Positions 1 to 7,005 of a stretch of 7,911 bases of DNA are shown here, one piece after another (positions within the stretch are counted from its first letter, which is position 1; each line of letters opens with the position of its first letter). The position numbers were made by a program, and so were the translations under genes. This DNA comes from Lachnospiraceae bacterium (lineage in GTDB: Bacteria; Bacillota; Clostridia; Lachnospirales; Lachnospiraceae), in NCBI GenBank assembly GCA_017420605.1, contig JAFOIS010000327.1, positions 1 to 7,911 of the forward strand. The letters run 5' to 3'. The notes under the pieces are model-generated. The model made no database searches. It was not told the DNA's origin and was given only the letters and a program-made list of their open reading frames with translations.

Positions 1-1157
1 GCGAGCAGACGCTGAACCAGCTTCTTGCGGAGATGGACGGCTTCGACACTTCGAGCGGGCTGCTCATCCTCGCGGCCACGAACCGGCCCGAGGTTCTCGA
101 TCCGGCGCTTCTCCGTCCGGGCCGCTTCGACCGGCGCGTCATCGTCGACAGGCCGGATCTTAAGGGACGGCTTGCGGTCCTCAAGGTCCATGCAAAGGAC
201 GTCGCGATGGACGAGACCGTCGACCTCGACGCCATTGCGCTCGCAACGAGCGGCGCCGTCGGTTCCGACCTTGCCAACATGATCAACGAAGCCGCTATAT
301 TGGCGGTCAAGAAGGGCCGCCGCGCCGTGAACCAGGCGGATCTTCTCGAAGCCGTGGAACTCGTGGAAGTCGGTAAAGAGAAGAAAGACCGGATGCTGTC
401 GCCCGAAGAACGCAGGATCGTTTCCTATCACGAAGTCGGGCACGCGCTCCTTTCGGCGCTGCAGAAGAATGCGGAACCGGTCCAGAAGATCACGATCATC
501 CCGCGCACCATGGGCGCGCTGGGGTACGTCCTGCAGGTGCCGGAGGAGGAAAAATTCCTCAATACCAAGAAGGAACTGGAAGCCCGCCTGGTCATGACGC
601 TCGGCGGCCGCGCCGCCGAAGAGATCGTCTTCGATACCGTCACGACCGGCGCGGCAAACGACATCGAACAGGCGACGAAGATCTGCAGGGCCATGGTCAC
701 GCAGTACGGCATGTCGGAGCGCTTCGGCCTGATGGGCCTTGCGGAGACGCAGAGCGAATATCTTGAAGGACGGGCGGTCCTCAACTGCGGCGACGAGACG
801 GCGACCGAGATCGACCACGAAGTTATGAAGATGCTGAAGGCGGCCTACGAAGAGGCCAAGCGCCTTCTTTCCGCGCACCGCGCGACGATGGACAAGATCG
901 CCGGATACCTCATCCGCCGTGAGACGATCACCGGCAAGGAATTCATGCAGCTTTTCTACGAGGCCGAGGGTATTACGGAAGAGATGCTGGCGGAGCGTGA
1001 GAAGGAAGCGCACCGGATCGAAGGCGGCGAGGTGATCGACGGCTCGGAAGCGCCGGCTCTTCCGGGAACGGCGGAAGTAAAGCGCGGCGGCACGGCGGAT
1101 CCGTCCGCGGAAGAACCCAGGATCGGCCAGATCGACTGGCAGAGGCCTGTCCTATGA
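1..1157 (+). CDS. ftsH: ATP-dependent zinc metalloprotease FtsH, 5'-truncated by window edge
   Basis: FtsH is a membrane-anchored hexameric AAA+ protease that unfolds and degrades short-lived cytoplasmic proteins and misassembled membrane proteins. The reading frame is open from the first full codon at position 3 ([14 protein letters not shown]), which in the family lies just after Walker B. The transmembrane part, Walker A and Walker B are therefore outside the window, and 384 C-terminal residues remain. Visible are the second region of homology ([20 protein letters not shown], about nt 75-134) with its two arginine fingers (codons 114-116 and 123-125), the zinc motif HEVGH (nt 429-443) and the third zinc ligand Asp in [10 protein letters not shown] (codon 660-662). 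The usual motif is HEAGH; HEVGH keeps both His and the catalytic Glu, so activity is expected. The tail after about nt 1000 is low-complexity, as is common in FtsH. The TGA stop overlaps the uvrC start (ATGA), suggesting translational coupling. Identification is secure; the true start cannot be seen. Confidence 0.98.
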   Translation, partial: EQTLNQLLAEMDGFDTSSGLLILAATNRPEVLDPALLRPGRFDRRVIVDRPDLKGRLAVLKVHAKDVAMDETVDLDAIALATSGAVGSDLANMINEAAILAVKKGRRAVNQADLLEAVELVEVGKEKKDRMLSPEERRIVSYHEVGHALLSALQKNAEPVQKITIIPRTMGALGYVLQVPEEEKFLNTKKELEARLVMTLGGRAAEEIVFDTVTTGAANDIEQATKICRAMVTQYGMSERFGLMGLAETQSEYLEGRAVLNCGDETATEIDHEVMKMLKAAYEEAKRLLSAHRATMDKIAGYLIRRETITGKEFMQLFYEAEGITEEMLAEREKEAHRIEGGEVIDGSEAPALPGTAEVKRGGTADPSAEEPRIGQIDWQRPVL

Positions 1158-3013
1158 ATTTCGACATACACGAAGAATTAAAAAAACTCCCGGCCAGCCC
1201 GGGAGTTTATCTCATGCACGGGGAAAACGACGAGATCATTTACGTCGGCAAGGCTGTCAGCTTACGGAACCGTGTCAGGCAGTATTTCCAGTCTTCCAGG
1301 GGCAAAAGCGTCAAGATCGCGCAGATGGTCCCGCAGATCCGTCGGTTCGAGTATATCGTGACGGATTCCGAACTTGAAGCCCTCGTCCTCGAAAACAACC
1401 TGATCAAGGAGCACCGGCCGAAATACAACTCGATGCTCAAGGATGACAAGACGTATCCCTATATCTGCGTGACGCTCGGGGAAATGTATCCGCGGGTCCT
1501 TGTGGTGCGGCGGGTCCGGAAGGACGGCGGCCGCTATTTCGGCCCGTATACGAATGCCGGCGCGGTCCGGGAAGTGATCGAGCTTGTCCGGAAGCTGTTC
1601 GGCCTACGGACCTGCGCGATGCGCCTGCCGGCGATGGGAGAGGTGCGGCCCTGCCTGTACCATCATATCGGGGAGTGCCCCGCGCCGTGCACCGGGGAGA
1701 TCCCCAAAGAGGTATACGCGGAACAGGTGCAGGCGGCGGTGCGGTTCCTTTCGGGCGACCACGACGCCGAGATCCGGGACCTTACGGAAAAGATGCAGGC
1801 GGCCTCTGAGGCGATGGAATATGAGAAGGCGATGGAATACCGCGACAAGATCGCGGCGATCCGGGAGATCGCCGAAAAGCAGAAGATCACCGGCCAGAAT
1901 GAAGATGACCGGGACGTTCTGGCACTGGCGCGCGACCGGGAGGACGCCGTGGTGCAGGTCTTCTTTGTACGCGGCGGCAAACTGATCGGGCGGGAGCATT
2001 TTTATCTGCACGCCCCGGAAGAGGAGGCGGACGGCGCCGTTCTGGAGAGTTTCATTACCCAGTATTATTCCGGCGCCGCTTTCCTGCCGAAGGAACTCAT
2101 GCTTGACCGGTCGACCGGGGAGGACGCCCTCCTTGCGGAGTGGATGTCGAAACGGAAGGGCCAGAAGGTCCGGATCCTGATCCCGCAGCGGGGCCTCAAG
2201 GAAAAACTGGTGGAAATGGCGGCGGAGAACGCGGCCATGGTCCTGTCCCGCGACAGGGAACGGCTCAAACGCGAAGAAGGACGGACGATCGGCGCTGTAC
2301 GCGAGATCGGGGAGGTGACGGGCGTTTCGAAGATCCGGCGGATGGAAGCCTATGATATCTCCAATATCAGCGGAACGGATTCCGTAGGCTCCATGGTCGT
2401 TTTCGAGAACGGTCGGCCCAAAAGAAACGATTACCGGAAGTTCCGTCTCCGCACGGTCAGCGGTCCGGACGACTACGCGAGCATGCGGGAAGTGCTGCTG
2501 CGGCGGTTTCAGCGCGCCGTGGAGGGGTCTGCCGGCTTCGACGTGCTCCCGGACCTTCTGCTTATGGACGGCGGCAAAGGCCAGGTGGGGATCGCCGAGG
2601 AAGTACTGGAAGAGACAGGTCTTTCGATCCCTGTCTGCGGTATGGTAAAGGACGATACGCACAGTACGCGCGGGCTGTACTACAAGGGGCGGGAGGTGCC
2701 GCTGGAGAAGGATTCCGAGGGCTTCAAACTGATCACCCGGATCCAGGACGAAGCGCATCGGTTCGCAATCGAATACCACCGGAGCCTCCGTTCCAGGGGA
2801 CAGGTGCGGTCGATCCTCGATGAGATCGAAGGCATAGGCCCGGCCAGAAGAAAAGCGCTTCTCCGTGCGTTCGGGTCTGCGGAAGGCGTCCGCAAAGCCA
2901 CGCTCGAGGCGCTTGCGGCCGTGCCCTCCATGAACAGGGCGGCAGCGGAAAAGGTGCGCGCTTATTTTGACGAAGATCGGAAAACGCCACTTGTGACGGA
3001 TGAGGATGTATGA
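1154..3013 (+). CDS. uvrC: Excinuclease ABC subunit C (UvrC)
   Basis: UvrC makes the 3' and 5' incisions around a DNA lesion bound by UvrB in nucleotide excision repair. At 619 residues it has the normal family length. In order: GIY-YIG nuclease domain (GVY 17-19, IYVGKA 29-34, catalytic Glu in LVLENNLIK at residue 80) for the 3' cut; a cysteine cluster C154, C167, C175, C179 matching the Fe-S cluster positions of bacterial UvrC; a UVR (UvrB-binding) helix pair around 205-240; the RNase H-like domain for the 5' cut, with D401 (YDISN), D439 or D440 (GPDDYASM), D472 (LLMDGGKGQV) and H535 (QDEAHRFA); and tandem helix-hairpin-helix motifs at about 553-606. All catalytic residues are present. The ATG overlaps the ftsH stop by 4 nt and is preceded only by a weak AGAGG (1141-1145), so initiation probably depends on ribosomes finishing ftsH. 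The start fits the family N-terminus (a short helix before LPASPGVY). No terminator separates it from hprK. Confidence 0.98.
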   Translation: MNFDIHEELKKLPASPGVYLMHGENDEIIYVGKAVSLRNRVRQYFQSSRGKSVKIAQMVPQIRRFEYIVTDSELEALVLENNLIKEHRPKYNSMLKDDKTYPYICVTLGEMYPRVLVVRRVRKDGGRYFGPYTNAGAVREVIELVRKLFGLRTCAMRLPAMGEVRPCLYHHIGECPAPCTGEIPKEVYAEQVQAAVRFLSGDHDAEIRDLTEKMQAASEAMEYEKAMEYRDKIAAIREIAEKQKITGQNEDDRDVLALARDREDAVVQVFFVRGGKLIGREHFYLHAPEEEADGAVLESFITQYYSGAAFLPKELMLDRSTGEDALLAEWMSKRKGQKVRILIPQRGLKEKLVEMAAENAAMVLSRDRERLKREEGRTIGAVREIGEVTGVSKIRRMEAYDISNISGTDSVGSMVVFENGRPKRNDYRKFRLRTVSGPDDYASMREVLLRRFQRAVEGSAGFDVLPDLLLMDGGKGQVGIAEEVLEETGLSIPVCGMVKDDTHSTRGLYYKGREVPLEKDSEGFKLITRIQDEAHRFAIEYHRSLRSRGQVRSILDEIEGIGPARRKALLRAFGSAEGVRKATLEALAAVPSMNRAAAEKVRAYFDEDRKTPLVTDEDV

Positions 3014-3085
3014 TACGATGCACCATAGACCCGTCGTGACAGAGGGCGGAAGAGACCTGCAGAAGACGCTGCGGAGGGAAAATTT

Positions 3086-4027
3086 ATGGTTTCAGTCGAA
3101 GCAATGGCGAATCACCTGCATCTCGTGAACCTTACGCCGGAGATCGATATCTCCCAGGTGCATATCACTACGATGGAAGTCAACCGCCCGGCGCTGCAGC
3201 TGGCCGGGTACTATGAGCATTTCGACAACGAGCGTGTCCAGATCATCGGACACGTCGAGTACACCTATCTTTCCCAGATGGAAGAGACAAAACGGCGGGA
3301 GAGCTTTGAACGCCTCATCACGAGCAGGATCCCCTGCGTCGTTTTCACGACGCTGCCGGAAGGACCGGATTCCATGTTCGTGGAAGTCGCGCACCGTCAC
3401 GGGATCCCGATGCTCGTAACAGAGCGCGAGACCTCCAGTTTTATGGCGGAACTGATCCGCTGGCTCGGCGTGGAACTTGCGCCGAGCGTGACCGTGCACG
3501 GCGTTCTTGTCGATATTTTCGGGGAAGGCGTCCTGATCATGGGAGAGAGCGGCATCGGTAAGTCCGAGGCGGCGCTCGAACTGGTGCACCGCGGACACCG
3601 GCTCGTCAGTGACGACGTGGTCGTCATCCACAAGGTGAGCGACGTGACGCTCGTCGGCAGCGCGCCGGAACTTACAAGGCATCTCATCGAGCTGCGCGGG
3701 ATCGGCATCATCGACGTCAAGACGCTGTACGGCGTGCAGCACGTCAAGGCGACGTCCTCGATCGACCTGGTGATCCGGCTCGAGGACTGGGACCGCGACA
3801 AGGAATACGACCGTATGGGCCTTGAGGACGAATATACGGAGTTCCTCGGCAACAAGGTCGTCTGTCACACCCTGCCGATCCGGCCGGGACGAAACCTCGC
3901 GATCATCGCCGAAACGGCGGCCGTCAACCACCGTCAGAAAAAGATGGGGTACAACGCCGCACAGGAGCTGTACCGCAGGTTCCAGGAGAACCTCACGGCG
4001 GACGAGCCGGAGGGAAGCGGCCTTTAA
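3086..4027 (+). CDS. hprK: HPr kinase/phosphorylase
   Basis: HprK phosphorylates HPr of the sugar phosphotransferase system on a regulatory serine and also removes that phosphate, setting carbon catabolite repression in Firmicutes. The protein has 313 residues, normal for the family. The N-terminal domain (about 1-130) includes VNRPALQL and FDNERVQIIG, typical of clostridial HprK. The C-terminal catalytic domain has H139 in VHGVLVDI, the P-loop GESGIGKS (153-160) followed by E161, the Asp pair D176-D177 (SDDVV), the family signature ELRGIGIIDVKTLYG (202-216) and the C-terminal PIRPGRNLAIIAETAAVNH (264-282). All expected residues are present. The ATG has a strong Shine-Dalgarno, GGAGGG at 3073-3078, 7 nt upstream. 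It follows uvrC after 72 nt without a terminator. The gap region could hold a weak promoter (TTGTGA 2991-2996, 17 nt, TACGAT 3014-3019), so readthrough from uvrC and independent transcription are both possible. The gene ends at the terminator at 4034-4063. Confidence 0.98.
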   Translation: MVSVEAMANHLHLVNLTPEIDISQVHITTMEVNRPALQLAGYYEHFDNERVQIIGHVEYTYLSQMEETKRRESFERLITSRIPCVVFTTLPEGPDSMFVEVAHRHGIPMLVTERETSSFMAELIRWLGVELAPSVTVHGVLVDIFGEGVLIMGESGIGKSEAALELVHRGHRLVSDDVVVIHKVSDVTLVGSAPELTRHLIELRGIGIIDVKTLYGVQHVKATSSIDLVIRLEDWDRDKEYDRMGLEDEYTEFLGNKVVCHTLPIRPGRNLAIIAETAAVNHRQKKMGYNAAQELYRRFQENLTADEPEGSGL

Positions 4028-4033
4028 GAAATG

Positions 4034-4063
4034 AAAACGTGCGCCATGTGGCGCACGTTTTTT
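4034..4063. terminator. Rho-independent terminator between convergent hprK and PBP genes, probably bidirectional
   Basis: A perfect 12-bp inverted repeat has arms 4034-4045 and 4050-4061 (core ACGTGCGCC / GGCGCACGT) around a 4-nt loop ATGT. On the plus strand it is followed by six T's (4058-4063), starting 7 nt after the hprK stop. Read on the minus strand the same stem is followed by TTTTCATTTCTT, and it lies about 30 nt past the stop of the PBP gene. It can therefore end transcripts from both sides, more strongly for hprK. Confidence 0.92.
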
Positions 4064-4093
4064 CGTATAGGGGACAGCCGCGCGGATGCGGGA

Positions 4094-6799
4094 TCAGGTG
4101 GAAGATGAATCGCTGCTGCTGTTTGCAGCCGCCTCGGATTCGGAACGCCGCCGTTCCTCTTCCTCCTGCCGCGAACGTTCCGCCGCTTCGGATTCGGAAC
4201 GTCTGCGTTCTTCTTCGCGCTTCCTGCGTTCCTCTTCTTCCTTCTTCCTGCGTTCTTCCTCTTCCTTCCTGCGTTTTTCGGCTTCTTCGTCCTTGACCTG
4301 CTGGTTGTAGGTCTCCTGATACCGGGCAAAGGCCGCTTCGCCGTCTTCGATCGTGAAGCGGTAGAGGTCGTCGACGCCGAGTGCGTAGGCGCCGGGCGAC
4401 ATGCTGTTGCCGCCGTAGCCGTACTCGTGGAAGTAGGAGTAATCGTCCATGTCGTAGACCATGCCGTAGTGCTTCACACATTCCTTCGTCGGGATCGTAT
4501 CGAGGGAGAAGTACTCCGTGATCGGCTTCAGGCACGTGAAGGTGGAAAGCATGCCCGTGCTTTCGCACACCGTTGCGGCGCCGATATCGGCGGGCCTGCT
4601 GAACTCCCGCGGCGTTAGATCCTCGTGGATCCGGGACATGACGGCGGTCCAGAGCGTTTTATAGAAGGTGTGGTAGGTCCCTTCGTCCGGAAGGGGCGTA
4701 TTGTCGTCGTAGCCGGTCCAGACGCCGCAGGTGTAATACGGCGTGTAGCCGATGAACCAGGTGTCGTGATAGTCGGACGTCGTTCCGGTCTTGCCGGCGA
4801 CCGGCATGCTGCCGAGCGCGCAGTCTTTCGCGGTGCCCTTTGTGATGACACTGCGCATGGCGTCCGTAAGGAGGAAAGCGGTCGAAGCCTTGACCGCGCG
4901 GGACTGCTCCGGCGTATTGTCCAGGATCGTGTTGCCGTACTGGTCCAGAACGCGCGTATAGAAGATCGGCTTCGTATAGATGCCCTCGTTGGCAAGCGCC
5001 GCGTAGGCCGCCGTCATCTCGAGGACCGTGACGCCGTTCGTGATGCCGCCGAGCGCGAGAGGCTGGTAGACGTCGTTCTTCTCGTCCAGCGTGGTGATGC
5101 CGAATTTGATGCACTGTTCATAGCCCACGCGCGGGGTGATCGAAGTGATGCACTTGACGGCGGGAACGTTGAGCGAGTTGATGATCGCCTCGCGGACGGT
5201 CACGTTTCCGACGTAATGATCCATCAGCCATTCGTTGACCGGCTGGCCGTTGTTGTAGTTATACGGTTCATCCTTGTAGATCGTGGCAAGCGTGATCTTG
5301 CCGCGGTCGAGCGCTGGCGCGTAGGTCGAAAGGATCTTCATGGTGGAACCGGGCTGGCGGGTGGTCGTGGTCGCGCGGTTCAGCGTAAGGGAAGCGGTCT
5401 TTTCGCCGCGGCCGCCTACGATCGCCTTGACGTATCCGGTGCCCTGGTCGATGACAACGATGGAAGCCTGCGGTTCCGGCACTGCCGCGAAACGTTCGCC
5501 GATGATGACTTCATCAGGAGAAAGGATCGCCTGCTTATAGGCGTCGACCGCGTTCTGGCAGTCTTCCGGCGTCTTGAACGTGAGCGAGAAATTCGGACGG
5601 CCGTTTTCACGGAAATACTTGCGCAGCATCTCACGGCTGTAGTTCGTCACTTCCCCTTCGGCATTCGTCGTACTGAGCGCCCAGTCGAGGCCGTATTCCG
5701 TCGCGTTCGGGTAATTGGCTTCGTTGAGGAATTCCTCGTCGCAGATCTGCTGGATCTTCTGGTCCTGCGTCGTGAAGATGCGGAGACCGCCGTTGTAGAG
5801 AAGCTGATAGGCCTGCTTTCTGGTATAGCCCTTCTGTTCCACAAGGTCGGAAACGATCTCTTCGGTCAGTTCGTCCGTAAAGTAGGAGTAGACCGTACTT
5901 TCGGCCTGTTCGGCTTCCTGCGCCTCCATGATGCGTGTATACGGATCGTCCGCGAGCGCTTCCGCTTTTTCTTCGGCCGTGATGAAGCCGAGTTCTTCCA
6001 TTTTATCCAGGATACGGAGGCGGCGTTCCGCGTTCTTATCCGGATGGCGGATCGGGTTGTACTTGGACGGGTTCTGGGTAATGACCGAGATCGTGACGCA
6101 TTCGGAGAGGTTCAGATCCCAGACGTCCTTATTGAAATACTTGCGGGCGGCGGCTTCCACGCCGTAGGTGCCGGCGCCGAGGTTGATGGTATTCAGATAG
6201 TTCTCGAGGATCAGTTTCTTATTCTGCAGCTGTTTTTCCAGCTCGAGGGCGAGGAACTGTTCCTGCAGTTTGCGCTTGATGCGGGACGTCCAGGTCTTTT
6301 CCTGCGTCCAGGTCGTGAATACGTTGTTTTTCAGCAGCTGCTGCGTGATGGTACTGGCGCCCTGTGTGGACTGGAAGCGGGTCTGGATCATCGTGACCAG
6401 CGCGCGGACCATGCCGTAGGGGTCGATACCGTTGTGCTTATAGAAACGTTCGTCCTCGCCGGCGACGGCGGCGTCCTGCAGATACTGGGGCACGCGGTCG
6501 ATCGAGACGGCCATGCGGTTCGCGTCCGGCGCGACCAGCTTCTGGATCTCGTTGCCGCTTGCGTCGTAGACCAGCGTCGCGTAGCCGCTCGGTGCGATGT
6601 TGACGCTGGAGACGCTCGGCGTATCCGCGAGGATCCCCCGGATGACGCCGTAAACGCCGGAAAATCCGATGATCACGAGGGCGATGAAGAGAACGAAGAT
6701 CCCCTTTGCCGCGTACGAGCGGGCTTTATTGCCGAGCGCGCCGGCATGGGATTCCAGCCGGTCCGCTTCTATCTCAATGTTCTGTCGTCCGAAATTCAT
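4094..6799 (-). CDS. Class A penicillin-binding protein, bifunctional glycosyltransferase/transpeptidase (PBP1A/PonA type)
   Basis: This enzyme polymerises lipid II into glycan strands and cross-links the stem peptides outside the membrane. The 901 residues comprise a cytoplasmic N-terminus (1-32), one membrane segment (about 33-53), a GT51 glycosyltransferase domain with catalytic E115 (AGEDERFYKHNGIDP), GASTITQQLLKNN (147-159) and second Glu E199 (LILENYLNTINLGAGTYG), then a linker and a transpeptidase domain with S485-T-M-K488 (SxxK nucleophile), S542-L-N544 (SxN) and K670-T-G672 (KTGTTSDYHDTWFIGYTP). Both active sites are intact. A short region with three cysteines follows (C745, C756, C774), as in clostridial relatives, and then a charged tail (836-891) and a Ser-rich end. 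The ATG is preceded by AAGGAG (6808-6813), 8 nt upstream, which supports the start. The gene stands alone: its own extended -10 promoter lies upstream and a shared terminator downstream. The tail is described separately. Which named paralogue (mrcA, ponA, pbpF) it matches cannot be decided here, so no symbol is given. Confidence 0.97.
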   Translation of the reverse strand: MNFGRQNIEIEADRLESHAGALGNKARSYAAKGIFVLFIALVIIGFSGVYGVIRGILADTPSVSSVNIAPSGYATLVYDASGNEIQKLVAPDANRMAVSIDRVPQYLQDAAVAGEDERFYKHNGIDPYGMVRALVTMIQTRFQSTQGASTITQQLLKNNVFTTWTQEKTWTSRIKRKLQEQFLALELEKQLQNKKLILENYLNTINLGAGTYGVEAAARKYFNKDVWDLNLSECVTISVITQNPSKYNPIRHPDKNAERRLRILDKMEELGFITAEEKAEALADDPYTRIMEAQEAEQAESTVYSYFTDELTEEIVSDLVEQKGYTRKQAYQLLYNGGLRIFTTQDQKIQQICDEEFLNEANYPNATEYGLDWALSTTNAEGEVTNYSREMLRKYFRENGRPNFSLTFKTPEDCQNAVDAYKQAILSPDEVIIGERFAAVPEPQASIVVIDQGTGYVKAIVGGRGEKTASLTLNRATTTTRQPGSTMKILSTYAPALDRGKITLATIYKDEPYNYNNGQPVNEWLMDHYVGNVTVREAIINSLNVPAVKCITSITPRVGYEQCIKFGITTLDEKNDVYQPLALGGITNGVTVLEMTAAYAALANEGIYTKPIFYTRVLDQYGNTILDNTPEQSRAVKASTAFLLTDAMRSVITKGTAKDCALGSMPVAGKTGTTSDYHDTWFIGYTPYYTCGVWTGYDDNTPLPDEGTYHTFYKTLWTAVMSRIHEDLTPREFSRPADIGAATVCESTGMLSTFTCLKPITEYFSLDTIPTKECVKHYGMVYDMDDYSYFHEYGYGGNSMSPGAYALGVDDLYRFTIEDGEAAFARYQETYNQQVKDEEAEKRRKEEEERRKKEEEERRKREEERRRSESEAAERSRQEEEERRRSESEAAANSSSDSSST
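4127..4294 (-). repeat. Repetitive purine-rich segment encoding the E/R/K-rich tail of the PBP
   Basis: This stretch encodes residues 836-891 of the PBP. Residues 842-867 alternate basic blocks (842-845, 850-853, 858-861, 865-867) with acidic blocks (846-849, 854-857, 862-864), a period of 7-8 residues. Residues 865-873 and 883-891 are the same nonapeptide RRRSESEAA, 18 residues apart. The DNA mirrors this: TTCCTGCGTT occurs on the plus strand at 4221-4230, 4245-4254 and 4266-4275. An 18-nt unit at 4130-4147 recurs at 4184-4201 with one mismatch. The coding strand is almost all purine between about 4208 and 4290. Growth by replication slippage is the likely origin (inference). Confidence 0.85.
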
Positions 6800-6875
6800 G
6801 TATCCTGCTCCTTCCGCGCAAGGCGGTATTATCTCGCTCCCTCAAAAAGCGCATATTAACCCATACTTACCATGC

Positions 6876-6904
6876 ATTATAACAGAAACGCCGGGGAGAT
6901 ACAA
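6876..6904 (-). promoter_or_regulatory. Sigma-A-type promoter for the PBP gene, with extended -10
   Basis: On the minus strand a perfect TATAAT (6876-6881) is preceded by TGT (6882-6884), an extended -10 TGn. A -35 of TTGTAT (6899-6904) lies exactly 17 nt upstream. The -35 matches the consensus only in its TTG, which the extended -10 may compensate for. The predicted transcript starts near 6869 and has a leader of about 70 nt before the ATG at 6799. I saw no riboswitch or attenuator in the leader. Confidence 0.75.
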
Positions 6905-6905
6905 G

Positions 6906-6934
6906 TTGCCGTATCGGGCCATTCAGAGTATCAT
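6906..6934 (+). promoter_or_regulatory. Sigma-A-type promoter for yigZ
   Basis: TTGCCG (6906-6911), a 17-nt spacer and TATCAT (6929-6934, five of six consensus positions) form a plausible housekeeping promoter. The predicted transcript starts near 6941 and gives a leader of about 65 nt, very GC-rich between 6951 and 6985, before the yigZ start. Its -35 is 1 bp from the -35 of the divergent PBP promoter. Confidence 0.6.
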
Positions 6935-6991
6935 AAAACTGTCGGAAAAACGCCGGTCCGGGCGCGGAGGCGGCCGGGCGGCTGCTGTCAG

Positions 6992-7000
6992 AAAGGCGGG
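6992..7000 (+). promoter_or_regulatory. Ribosome binding site supporting a TTG start for yigZ
   Basis: AAAGGCGGG lies 5 nt before the TTG at 7006, with the AAAGG part 9 nt away. The only nearby alternative, an ATG at 7024, has just GGAAG about 11 nt upstream and would remove six residues. The TTG is preferred because the family usually has some 12-14 residues before the conserved GEGEI-like motif (here GRGEY). Confidence 0.6.
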
Positions 7001-7005
7001 AAGAA

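Noticed and set aside
1604..2779. A 391-codon open frame on the minus strand inside uvrC
   Set aside because: It mirrors conserved UvrC domains, has no recognisable family and no upstream Shine-Dalgarno context; it is a GC-bias shadow.
2991..3019. Weak promoter-like sequence TTGTGA-17-TACGAT ahead of hprK
   Set aside because: The -10 matches only four of six positions and the -35 is poor. It is mentioned with hprK but is too weak to list as a feature.
3018..3128. A possible 36-codon small ORF in the uvrC-hprK gap, overlapping the hprK start out of frame
   Set aside because: There is only a distant GAGG upstream, no hydrophobic or known leader-peptide pattern, and no sign of regulation through it. 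The chance resemblance of its ENLWFQS stretch to a protease site has no meaning.
3092..3931. A 279-codon open frame on the minus strand inside hprK
   Set aside because: It lies opposite the HprK catalytic domain and has no motif of its own; it is a shadow frame.
4625..6859. A 744-codon open frame on the plus strand, antisense to most of the PBP gene
   Set aside because: Its product is rich in Arg, Val and Asp with no recognisable motif, and it is the mirror of a well-supported PBP with all catalytic motifs. Long antisense frames are expected in GC-biased coding DNA where stop codons are rare on the opposite strand.
6951..6985. GC-rich leader of yigZ considered as a riboswitch or structured RNA
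   Set aside because: Only short GC stems are possible (for example CGCC pairing with GGCG); no known riboswitch core or anti-terminator arrangement is visible.
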